The notes beneath the pieces were generated by a model. The model did not search any database and was not told the DNA's origin. It saw nothing but the letters and a program-made list of their open reading frames with translations. Below are positions 1 through 5,431 of a stretch of 5,431 bases of DNA, piece by piece. A program made the translations under genes and the position numbers. Positions within the stretch are counted from its first letter, which is position 1, and every line of letters begins with the position of its first letter. This DNA is from Chloroflexota bacterium (GTDB lineage: Bacteria; Chloroflexota; Dehalococcoidia; Dehalococcoidales; UBA3254), in the NCBI GenBank assembly GCA_017860765.1, contig JAGDMY010000117.1, positions 1-5,431 of the forward strand. Direction: 5' to 3'.

Positions 1-601
1 AAAGACCCAGGTAATAGCCTGTCGAAACATCGGTTCCCAGAGGCATAAAGACGTTATTGCCCGGGACATTTTCCAGCAATTTGCCGGATTTTGCCATAAT
101 AATGATAATCGGTATTGGCGGGTTAGCAGTTTTCATATAGTTGCCGGCAGCTACGGCAGCGGCTCCCATGGTAGGGCCTAATATGATGTCTACTTTATCC
201 AGAAGAAGCTGCTTTTTGACAGCGTCAACCGAAGTTGTAGGGCTGGAAGCATCATCATCTACGACAAGCTCGATCTTTCTGCCGGCGACCTGATAGCCAA
301 CCTGTTCCAACCTGTATTCCAGGGCGGCTTTTTCACCAGGGCCAACCAGGGAGGATTCACCGGTCATGCTGACGATAGCACCTATCTTTATGGGTTTGGC
401 AGTTGCCGTGGTGGGCGGGGCAGTAGGAGAGGCTGCGGTAGATGGAGGCGCTGTCGTAGGTGGAGCGGTGGTGGAGGGCGCTGCGCTGGTGGATGGAGGT
501 GCGCTGGAAGTTGCAGGCGCTGGAGTTGCGGATGAGCAGCCGGCAAATATGAAGCTGGCTGTAATTAGAATGGCAACCAAAAGAACAAGTAATTTACGCA
601 T
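1..601 (-). CDS. ABC transporter substrate-binding lipoprotein, LivJ-like type I fold (partial, C-terminus off the left edge)
   Basis: This is the extracytoplasmic solute receptor of an ABC importer of the branched-chain amino acid/aromatic acid class (Peripla_BP_6, type I fold). The minus-strand reading frame stays open from the ATG at 601 to the window edge, giving 200 codons. Residues 1-21 form a lipoprotein signal peptide (MRKLL, then a hydrophobic core) ending in the lipobox FAG-C with Cys22 as the lipidation site. Residues 23-68 are a low-complexity Ala/Pro/Ser/Thr tether. The binding domain starts near residue 69 with KPIKIGAIVSMTGE, continues with GRKIELVVDDDASSPTTSVDAVKK and then DKVDIILGP, all typical of the family's first lobe. 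An AGGAGA ribosome site (607-612) lies 5 nt before the start, and a strong promoter lies upstream at 727-755. The ligand cannot be read from this fragment; the neighbourhood suggests an aromatic acid. The family call is secure, the substrate is not. Confidence 0.9.
   Translation of the reverse strand, partial: MRKLLVLLVAILITASFIFAGCSSATPAPATSSAPPSTSAAPSTTAPPTTAPPSTAASPTAPPTTATAKPIKIGAIVSMTGESSLVGPGEKAALEYRLEQVGYQVAGRKIELVVDDDASSPTTSVDAVKKQLLLDKVDIILGPTMGAAAVAAGNYMKTANPPIPIIIIMAKSGKLLENVPGNNVFMPLGTDVSTGYYLGL
398..535 (-). repeat. Low-complexity Ala/Pro/Ser/Thr linker-coding tract
   Basis: Residues 23-68 of the lipoprotein consist almost only of Ala, Pro, Ser and Thr in irregular APPTT/APPST-like units. 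On the plus strand this appears as GGTGGAG/GGTGGATGGAG-like imperfect repeats. It is best read as a flexible tether holding the binding domain away from the membrane anchor. The units are imperfect, so this is a degenerate repeat rather than a clean tandem array. Confidence 0.75.
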
Positions 602-713
602 CAATTTCTCCTATATTCACTTTTCTTTATTTGGCTCAGAATTTAAGACAATTACCGCAATATCTGGGTCTATTCTGTCTTTGAGAAGAGCTTACTTTGA
701 CGGACGAGTCGCT

Positions 714-725
714 TACGGTTGCGGA
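714..725 (-). promoter_or_regulatory. Shared promoter-proximal 12-mer TCCGCAACCGTA, copy 1
   Basis: The sequence starts 1 nt after the -10 box of the lipoprotein promoter and spans the predicted transcription start. An identical copy occurs at 2569-2580 after the -10 box of the Mo-enzyme promoter. It contains a direct repeat CCG-N3-CCG. It could be an operator for a repressor or a conserved start of the leader RNA. Its role is inferred from position and identity only. Confidence 0.5.
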
Positions 726-726
726 A

Positions 727-755
727 AGTATAGCATCCACATCAATTAATGTCAA
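727..755 (-). promoter_or_regulatory. Sigma-70/SigA-type promoter of the lipoprotein gene
   Basis: On the minus strand a perfect -35 TTGACA (755-750) is followed after exactly 17 nt by the -10 TATACT (732-727), preceded by TGC, an extended -10 element. Transcription should start near 720-719, giving a leader of about 119 nt before the lipoprotein ATG at 601. An inverted repeat CAATT-N7-AATTG (743-759) overlaps the -35 box and could be a regulator site. The promoter lies in a gene-free stretch and points the right way, so the call is strong for a sequence-only prediction. Confidence 0.8.
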
Positions 756-848
756 ATTGTGAAATACGGCAGTGATCCTGAATGAAAATAGAGGAATATA
801 GTCCTCCGCCTCCCTTCTCCTTTCCCCACCCATTGTTCATAAACAGGC

Positions 849-866
849 CCGGATAAATAAATCCGG
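849..866 (-). terminator. Hairpin downstream of the UbiD-family gene, possible weak terminator
   Basis: CCGGAT and ATCCGG form a perfect 6-bp stem around a 6-nt A/T loop. The hairpin begins 17 nt after the decarboxylase stop codon on the minus strand. No run of T follows the stem, so it does not meet the intrinsic-terminator pattern well. It may only protect the 3' end or attenuate read-through. Confidence 0.35.
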
Positions 867-882
867 ACTAATTCTCACCTTA

Positions 883-2370
883 TTATAATCCGTATTCCTG
901 CCAGCGTCTAGCAATCAGATCAGATGTTACCGGATCGATCTCAGTGCACAGCGGAGGCTCACGCCGGCCCTTGTAGCGGTCTTCGGGTGGCAAATCCCAG
1001 TTGACGGTGGCATCGGTAAGCACCCGTGTCCACTTTCCCTGCCCGTATTGCATAGGGTTCCGTTCGGCAAGAGGTACACTCGGGTCCAGTGATGAACCCA
1101 TGGTGCCCCGAAAGAACTGAACGCCTCCCATCTCGGCATTGCAGCGGAAAGCGACGGCCCATTCTACAGCCTGATCGTCAAAAATATCCACATCTTTATC
1201 GACTACAACCAGATTTTTCCCGGTTTCTGCCGAAGCCCCTAAAGCCCAAAAAGCAGCTGCCACCTGCTTGGAATGCCCTCTGTACAGGGTATCAATTTGG
1301 ATACGCAGATTCACCAGTTGGGCAATGATGGGGCCCCAAACCCCTTTGATGTTAGGAATCCCCACATCCTCCAGACTCTTCCAGATTCCGGCCGCCCGCG
1401 GTGGTGTTGCCCAATATGCTGACTCGGAAATTTTACCGGGGCTGCTTCCTTCCAGTCCTCCTTGATATATAGGATCATCCCTGTGAGTAATACATTCTAC
1501 CCGAATAACAGGTCTCGGCTGCCTCATTCCACCATGAAACCCCGGAAACTCCCCGAAAGGGCCTTCCAATTGGAAAGTCTTGGGATCAGGAGATATGAAT
1601 CCTTCGACGACTATTTCAGCCGAAGCCGGAACATATAGGTCGGAAGTCTCGCATTTAACCAGAGGCACGGCTTCACCGCGCAGAGAACCCATAACGTCAT
1701 ACTCGGAAAAATCGGGGTGGATAATGGGGGTGGCTGCCATCATCATCAAAGCCGGGTCCCACCCGTACACCACTGCTACAGGCATTTCTTGATTTAGCTT
1801 TTGATATTTGGAAAAATGAATTCCCCAGTGCTGGCTGCGGTTCAGGAATTTTACTATCGACCGTTTGTTTTCACCCTGCATCCCCCGGTACATCCCAATG
1901 TTCATAACTTTGGTTTCCGGGTCAATGGTCACCGTACCAGCGAAAGTATCGCAATATCTGCCCAGGTCCAGCGAATTGTATTTGGGAGCGGGGAAATCAT
2001 AGACATTAATCGCGTCACCCTTTACGATATTTTGTTTCACAGGACCGGTGGGTACGATAACGGGAGGAACTCGATTCCCCAGTTTCTCCTTGATAAACTC
2101 TACGATCCCTCTCCAGGTCGTCTCTCGGGGCAGCCCTATTCCAATAGCCACTCTTTCCTGGGTTCCCATGCCATTAATGAATAGTCTGCGACAGGCTGTG
2201 TTTTGGTGGTCTTTAATATTTTCAAATAAAAGAGCTGGTCCGCCCTCGTATAAAACTTTTCGCGCGATGGCTCCCAATTCCAGGTCCCAGTCCACCTCAG
2301 CCGTGATATGCTTAACTAACCCCAGATCATCCAGTTTCTGAATCCATTCGCGCATACTCGCATAAACCAT
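883..2370 (-). CDS. UbiD-family prenylated-FMN-dependent (de)carboxylase
   Basis: This is a cytoplasmic enzyme for reversible (de)carboxylation of aromatic or alpha,beta-unsaturated acids using prenylated FMN, Mn2+ and usually K+. It has 495 aa, the normal family length. By comparison with fungal Fdc1 as I recall it, metal/cofactor ligands are Asn157 and Arg162 (NIGMYR), His181 and Glu223 (SEY). The E-R-E acid-base set is completed by Glu269 and Glu274 (EGPFGE). Family segments LRGEAVPLVKCETSDLYVPASAE, ITHRDDPIY and VVVDKDVDIFD follow in order, so it looks fully active. The ATG at 2370 is preceded by AAAGGAGA (2377-2384) at good spacing; Met6 lacks such a site. It is divergent from the Mo-enzyme operon, which favours an aromatic substrate. 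It resembles general UbiD/AroY/phenylphosphate carboxylase-type members more than LpdC gallate decarboxylase, which by memory lacks EGPFGE. The UbiX prenyltransferase needed for the cofactor is not in the window. Family certain, substrate unknown. Confidence 0.93.
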   Translation of the reverse strand: MVYASMREWIQKLDDLGLVKHITAEVDWDLELGAIARKVLYEGGPALLFENIKDHQNTACRRLFINGMGTQERVAIGIGLPRETTWRGIVEFIKEKLGNRVPPVIVPTGPVKQNIVKGDAINVYDFPAPKYNSLDLGRYCDTFAGTVTIDPETKVMNIGMYRGMQGENKRSIVKFLNRSQHWGIHFSKYQKLNQEMPVAVVYGWDPALMMMAATPIIHPDFSEYDVMGSLRGEAVPLVKCETSDLYVPASAEIVVEGFISPDPKTFQLEGPFGEFPGFHGGMRQPRPVIRVECITHRDDPIYQGGLEGSSPGKISESAYWATPPRAAGIWKSLEDVGIPNIKGVWGPIIAQLVNLRIQIDTLYRGHSKQVAAAFWALGASAETGKNLVVVDKDVDIFDDQAVEWAVAFRCNAEMGGVQFFRGTMGSSLDPSVPLAERNPMQYGQGKWTRVLTDATVNWDLPPEDRYKGRREPPLCTEIDPVTSDLIARRWQEYGL

Positions 2371-2449
2371 GTGTTATCTCCTTTCCCGGGCTAATATATT
2401 AATGGGGGACACAATACATCTCGTCTTTGGCTGATTGATTTTATCTCAA

Positions 2450-2480
2450 ATTATAGCATATTTTCTGAATTTACTGATAA
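2450..2480 (-). promoter_or_regulatory. Extended -10 promoter for the UbiD-family gene
   Basis: On the minus strand TGC-TATAAT (2458-2450) is a consensus extended -10 box. The best -35 match is only TTATCA (2480-2475) with a long 19-nt spacer, so the promoter probably leans on the extended -10. Transcription would start near 2443, about 72 nt before the ATG at 2370. The 12-mer found at the other two promoters is absent here. Confidence 0.6.
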
Positions 2481-2507
2481 TATTTAAGGCTGAGGATGCC
2501 AATCGAG

Positions 2508-2517
2508 GTAATATTAC
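2508..2517. promoter_or_regulatory. Palindrome GTAATATTAC between the divergent promoters
   Basis: This 10-bp perfect palindrome lies 20 nt upstream of the rightward -35 box and 27 nt upstream of the weak leftward -35. The position suits an activator or a shared regulator. The region is A/T-rich, where short palindromes arise easily, so a role is only possible. Confidence 0.3.
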
Positions 2518-2537
2518 TCAAAATTGTTAAATTAAGA

Positions 2538-2566
2538 TTGACAAGAGATAGCACACATGCTAAACT
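2538..2566 (+). promoter_or_regulatory. Sigma-70/SigA-type promoter of the Mo-enzyme operon
   Basis: A perfect -35 TTGACA (2538-2543) and a -10 TAAACT (2561-2566) are separated by exactly 17 nt, with TGC directly before the -10. The start should be near 2574, giving a leader of about 160 nt. Spacing, the extended -10 and the bases ATGCTAnACT match the lipoprotein promoter at 727-755. Confidence 0.75.
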
Positions 2567-2568
2567 AG

Positions 2569-2580
2569 TCCGCAACCGTA
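2569..2580 (+). promoter_or_regulatory. Shared promoter-proximal 12-mer TCCGCAACCGTA, copy 2
   Basis: It begins 2 nt after the -10 box and spans the predicted transcription start. It is identical to 725-714 on the minus strand at the lipoprotein promoter. A further CCGTAAG at 2591-2597 also matches bases that extend copy 1. A candidate operator or leader element; the function is inferred. Confidence 0.5.
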
Positions 2581-2678
2581 CAAAATAATGCCGTAAGAGG
2601 ACCTTTTTCTCTAAGAAATCCAATCGCGAAATACAAATACAGACATTATTGTTTTCCTTTCTGAGGTTCTGAATCAGC

Positions 2679-2689
2679 TTCGAGTCGAA
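2679..2689. promoter_or_regulatory. Odd palindrome TTCGAGTCGAA in the Mo-enzyme leader
   Basis: Two 5-base arms, TTCGA and TCGAA, flank a single G. It lies about 105 nt after the predicted transcription start and 43 nt before the gene start. As DNA it could be a small operator. As RNA the 1-nt loop is too tight for all five pairs. No known leader family is recognised. Confidence 0.25.
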
Positions 2690-2732
2690 AGAGTTTATTC
2701 TAAGGGATTAATCATTAAAAATGGAGGTATAA

Positions 2733-5339
2733 ATGGCAAAAGAGAGCAGAATTAACCCGAAAACAAATGGCGAAAAATCTTATATCAAGGGACTCGGCTT
2801 TTGCGGCAACGGTATTGATGGTAATCTTTGCCGGGTAGATGTTAAAGATGGCAAAATTATTCGACTAAGGCCTCTCCGTTTTGATGAAAAATACAAACCG
2901 GAAGAATTCAGGGCCTGGAAGATTGAAGCCCGCGGCCAAGTCTATGAACCTCCTCTGAAGACCTTGCCTCCTCCACTAGCCCTGGGATACAAAAAGCGGG
3001 TCTATTCCGCCAACAGGGTCCTTTATCCCATGAAGAGGGCCGATTTCAATATCAAGGGCGATAGGCACGTTGAGAACCGGGGCAAAAGCGGCTATGTCAG
3101 AATCTCCTGGGATGAGGCTTTGGATATTATCGAAGCCGAAATGAAGAGAATCATCAAGAAATACGGACCCTATGCCATCTTCTCGCAGTCCGATGGTCAC
3201 GGAGAAACCAAAATAGTCCAGGGTGGACATGGTTCTCATCGAGATTTCCTGGACCTTCTGGGCGGCTACACCCAGCAGACCAGGAATCCGGATAGCTGGG
3301 AAGGCTGGTATTGGGGGGCCAAGCATGTTTGGGGTTGCGAACCCGTGGGAATGGGGCCCCAGACGAACCTTATGGTGGATGTGGCAGAATATACCGATGT
3401 TTTGCTGCACTGGGGCTGCGATGGTGAAACTACCACCTGGGGCTGGGCCGGCCAGTCGGGGAGCCGCTTCTTATACTGGTTCACCGAGTTGGGTATCAAA
3501 CAGGTCTTTATTTGCCCCGATGTAAACTACTCCTGCGCCATTCATGGCGACAAATGGATTCCTATTTTCCCCAACACCGATGGAGCTCTTCAATGTGCGA
3601 TTGCATATACCTGGCTTAGGGAAGATACCTATGATAAAGAATATATAAAAACCCATACAGTAGGCTTTGATAAAGTAAAGGACTACGTACTGGGTAAAGA
3701 AGATGGGATTCCCAAAACACCGAAGTGGGCTTCAGAGATAACCGGCGTACCTTCACGTATCATCAAAGCCCTGGCCAGAGAATGGGCTAAAAAGAATACC
3801 TCTGTCGTCCATGGCAATGGCGGTTCCTATATCAGAGGTCCATATTCTACTGAACCTGCCAGACTGGAGATCGTACTTCTGGCAATGCAAGGCTTGGGCA
3901 AACCCGGACGCAATCAGGTCAAAATGATGGAGTGGGGCTTTTTCGGCAAGACCACTGAGATGCCCATTCCGCGACCCGTGGTGATGCCGCAAGTTTTTGC
4001 TGCTTATCATGGCTTTAGTGTTTTCACCCATCCGCCTCAGATTATCCCCAAAGATATGGTAGCTGAAGCTATCAATCATCCTCCGGTAAGCTGGTATGGC
4101 GATACTCTGCTGGCAACCAAAGTTGAGGACCAATTTGTAAAATATACCTACCCTCTTCCCAAGGAGAAGGGCGGTACAGAAATTAAAATGATCTGGACTG
4201 ACTCCCCGTGCTGGATCACCTGCTGGAATTGCGGAAACGAATTGATAGAAGCGCTCAGGAATCCTAAAAAGATTGAGTTTGTTCTGGCACAGCATATCTG
4301 GTTTGAAAACGATTGTTTGTTTGCCGATTTGATCCTTCCTGTCCATACCAAGTTTGAGGAAATGGATATCGGTGTCGACGGGTTGAACGGGCAATACCGC
4401 ACCATTCAATATGAAGACCAGGCTATTGAATCTCTGGGCGAATCCAAGAGCGACTGGGAAATTGCTCTAATGGTAGCCGATAGATTCGGACTTAGAGACA
4501 AGATCACCAAGGGTATGAGCATTGAAGAGTGGATGAAGTTGGGATTCGACCACTCCGGAGTGGATAAACTGATCTCCTGGGATAAATTCAAGCAGAACCG
4601 TTATTACGTGATTCCCACCGATCCGGATTGGAAGAAGTCGCCTCCAGGGCTAAGGGCCTTTAACGATGATCCCGTTAAGAACCCGTTGACCACACCCTCG
4701 GGACTGTTGGAAATCTATTCAGAAAGACTGGCGAAAAACTTCCCGGATGATCAGGAAAGGCCGCCGTATCCGAAATGGATACCCTGCGGCGAAACACATC
4801 AGGAGAATCTGGGTGGCGAGAAATCCAAAAAATATCCGATCCTGGTGGTCTCGAACCATCCCAGATGGGGCGTTCACGCCAATCACCAGGACATCACCTG
4901 GTTCAGGGAAGCTCCTACCTGCAAAGTAAGAGGAGCAGATGGCTATCAGTACCATCCAGTATGGATAAACCCCTCTGATGCTGCAAAACGGGGCATTTCT
5001 GCGGGCGATGTAGTCAAACTTTACAATGACCGCGGTGCTGTGCTTGCCGGGGCTTTTGTTACGCAAAGGGTCATGCCGGGAGTTGTCTCAATAGACCATG
5101 GTTCCAAGTATGATCCAATAGTGCCCGGGGAGCTGGACAGGGGAGGGGCCATCAATACCATCGTGCCTGGACACCTTACATCTAAGAACTCTACCGGTAT
5201 GGCAACCAGTGGTTTCCTGGTCGAAGTAGAAAGGGTTGACCTGGATGAATACAAGAAGAAATATCCGGAAGCCTGGAACAGGAAATTCGATCCTTCAGCT
5301 GGATTAGTTATAGACGGATTTGTGCAGGAGGCGAAATAA
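2733..5339 (+). CDS. AthL-like molybdopterin large subunit (pyrogallol transhydroxylase/DMSO reductase superfamily)
   Basis: This 868-aa catalytic subunit should bind Mo (or W) bis-molybdopterin guanine dinucleotide. The characterised relative, Pelobacter acidigallici transhydroxylase AthL (about 875 aa), converts pyrogallol to phloroglucinol without net redox change. Visible landmarks are DGKIIRL (40-45), WKIEARG (62-68), YPMKR (98-102), ISWDEALDII (124-133), NPDSWEGW (185-192), YTWLREDTYDKEYI (292-305), LYNDRGAV (763-770) and DRGG-INTIVP (802-812). The last two lie in the C-terminal dinucleotide-binding domain (about 700-830). Ser188 is the expected Mo ligand, with Asp187 and His156 as active-site partners. 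The N-terminus has only Cys24 and Cys33, not the four-Cys motif, so no 4Fe-4S cluster is expected, as in AthL. No Tat signal is seen, so it should be cytoplasmic. Start: GGAGG (2723-2727) 5 nt before the ATG. The Fe-S subunit follows directly. Family call firm; reaction open (transhydroxylation, dehydroxylation or hydroxylation). Confidence 0.88.
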   Translation: MAKESRINPKTNGEKSYIKGLGFCGNGIDGNLCRVDVKDGKIIRLRPLRFDEKYKPEEFRAWKIEARGQVYEPPLKTLPPPLALGYKKRVYSANRVLYPMKRADFNIKGDRHVENRGKSGYVRISWDEALDIIEAEMKRIIKKYGPYAIFSQSDGHGETKIVQGGHGSHRDFLDLLGGYTQQTRNPDSWEGWYWGAKHVWGCEPVGMGPQTNLMVDVAEYTDVLLHWGCDGETTTWGWAGQSGSRFLYWFTELGIKQVFICPDVNYSCAIHGDKWIPIFPNTDGALQCAIAYTWLREDTYDKEYIKTHTVGFDKVKDYVLGKEDGIPKTPKWASEITGVPSRIIKALAREWAKKNTSVVHGNGGSYIRGPYSTEPARLEIVLLAMQGLGKPGRNQVKMMEWGFFGKTTEMPIPRPVVMPQVFAAYHGFSVFTHPPQIIPKDMVAEAINHPPVSWYGDTLLATKVEDQFVKYTYPLPKEKGGTEIKMIWTDSPCWITCWNCGNELIEALRNPKKIEFVLAQHIWFENDCLFADLILPVHTKFEEMDIGVDGLNGQYRTIQYEDQAIESLGESKSDWEIALMVADRFGLRDKITKGMSIEEWMKLGFDHSGVDKLISWDKFKQNRYYVIPTDPDWKKSPPGLRAFNDDPVKNPLTTPSGLLEIYSERLAKNFPDDQERPPYPKWIPCGETHQENLGGEKSKKYPILVVSNHPRWGVHANHQDITWFREAPTCKVRGADGYQYHPVWINPSDAAKRGISAGDVVKLYNDRGAVLAGAFVTQRVMPGVVSIDHGSKYDPIVPGELDRGGAINTIVPGHLTSKNSTGMATSGFLVEVERVDLDEYKKKYPEAWNRKFDPSAGLVIDGFVQEAK

Positions 5340-5340
5340 G

Positions 5341-5431
5341 ATGGGCAAAGTAATGATCATAGATGTAGCCAAGTGCAATGGCTGCTACAACTGTCAGATT
5401 GTCTGCAAGGATGAGCATGTGGGCAATGACT
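5341..5431 (+). CDS. 4Fe-4S ferredoxin-type small subunit of the Mo enzyme, AthS/DmsB-like (partial, C-terminus off the right edge)
   Basis: Thirty codons are visible, starting MGKVMIIDVAKCNGC. Cys12, Cys15, Cys18 and Cys22 form CxxCxxCxxxC, the first cluster motif of multi-4Fe-4S electron-transfer subunits. The following KDEH is like the AthS small subunit as I recall it. The ATG lies 1 nt after the large-subunit stop, and its ribosome site AGGAGG (5326-5331) is inside the large-subunit coding end, so the two are probably translationally coupled and made in equal amounts. It should pair with the upstream protein in the cytoplasm. The number of further clusters and any C-terminal domain lie outside the window. 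Confidence 0.88.
   Translation, partial: MGKVMIIDVAKCNGCYNCQIVCKDEHVGND

Larger units (their letters stand above)
602..882. other. Non-coding region between decarboxylase and lipoprotein genes
   Basis: This 281-nt gap holds the lipoprotein promoter and leader in its left half and a small hairpin next to the decarboxylase stop in its right half. A pyrimidine-rich run lies at 803-831. No convincing gene is present: the open frames here have no ribosome site and overlap the promoter. Both flanking genes run leftward, but the separate promoter suggests the lipoprotein gene is not only expressed by read-through. Confidence 0.7.
2371..2732. other. Divergent regulatory region between the UbiD-family and Mo-enzyme genes
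   Basis: This 362-nt A/T-rich region has no gene. It contains a leftward promoter (2450-2480), a central palindrome (2508-2517), a rightward promoter (2538-2566), the shared 12-mer (2569-2580) and a leader of about 160 nt to the Mo-enzyme start. The arrangement allows one regulator to control both directions. Confidence 0.7.

Noticed and set aside
366..749. 127-aa plus-strand open frame rich in Gly, Ala and Val
   Set aside because: It is antisense to the lipoprotein; its GGAVV repeats are the complement of the Ala/Pro/Ser/Thr tether. It also crosses the lipoprotein ribosome site and promoter.
803..831. Pyrimidine-rich run; G-rich on the minus strand, possible G-quadruplex
   Set aside because: Only three runs of three or more G are present, so a normal three-tetrad quadruplex cannot form. 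Simple composition bias explains it.
636..833. 65-aa minus-strand open frame in the intergenic gap
   Set aside because: It has no ribosome site before its ATG, an unconvincing composition, and overlaps a near-consensus promoter.
2353..2355. Met6 as an alternative start of the UbiD-family protein
   Set aside because: The upstream ATG at 2370 has a strong, well-spaced AAAGGAGA site; Met6 has none.
883..2370. Assignment as the gallate decarboxylase LpdC
   Set aside because: The EGPFGE and surrounding motifs fit general UbiD/AroY-type enzymes; LpdC as I recall it differs at this site. Only the family is claimed.
3753..4409. 218-aa minus-strand open frame inside the Mo-enzyme gene
   Set aside because: It is antisense to a firmly identified gene, matches no family I recognise and is best explained as a by-product of codon use. 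The 144-aa frame at 2976-3410 is rejected for the same reason.

Overview
The window (about 48% G+C by eye) looks like an anaerobic bacterium that metabolises aromatic compounds. It carries a UbiD-family (de)carboxylase and, divergent from it, a large molybdopterin enzyme of the pyrogallol:phloroglucinol transhydroxylase (AthL) type with the start of its iron-sulfur partner subunit. A secreted solute-binding lipoprotein follows downstream of the decarboxylase. The lipoprotein has a long Ala/Pro/Ser/Thr tether, a style common in Dehalococcoidia (Chloroflexota). Such gene sets also occur in Desulfobacterota, so the lineage is only a guess.

Layout. Positions 1-601 (minus) hold the N-terminal 200 codons of a LivJ-type ABC substrate-binding lipoprotein whose C-terminus lies off the left edge. 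Positions 602-882 are non-coding and contain a strong minus-strand sigma-70-type promoter for the lipoprotein plus a small hairpin after the decarboxylase stop. Positions 883-2370 (minus) are a complete 495-aa UbiD-family enzyme with all metal/prFMN ligands and acid-base residues present. Positions 2371-2732 are a 362-nt divergent control region with one promoter per direction, a palindrome between them and a leader of about 160 nt. Positions 2733-5339 (plus) are a complete 868-aa AthL-like molybdopterin subunit. Positions 5341-5431 (plus) are the first 30 codons of a 4Fe-4S ferredoxin-like small subunit, one base downstream and probably translationally coupled.

How the genes may work together (inference). 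The binding protein could capture an aromatic or other small organic acid for an ABC importer. The UbiD enzyme would remove (or add) a ring carboxyl group. The cytoplasmic Mo/Fe-S pair would then move or remove a ring hydroxyl. The known precedent is gallate to pyrogallol to phloroglucinol. However, several substrate-contacting residues of the characterised transhydroxylase appear not to be conserved here, so the true substrate may differ. The best evidence for a regulatory unit is an identical 12-base sequence, TCCGCAACCGTA, sitting 1-2 bases after the -10 box of both the lipoprotein promoter and the Mo-enzyme promoter.
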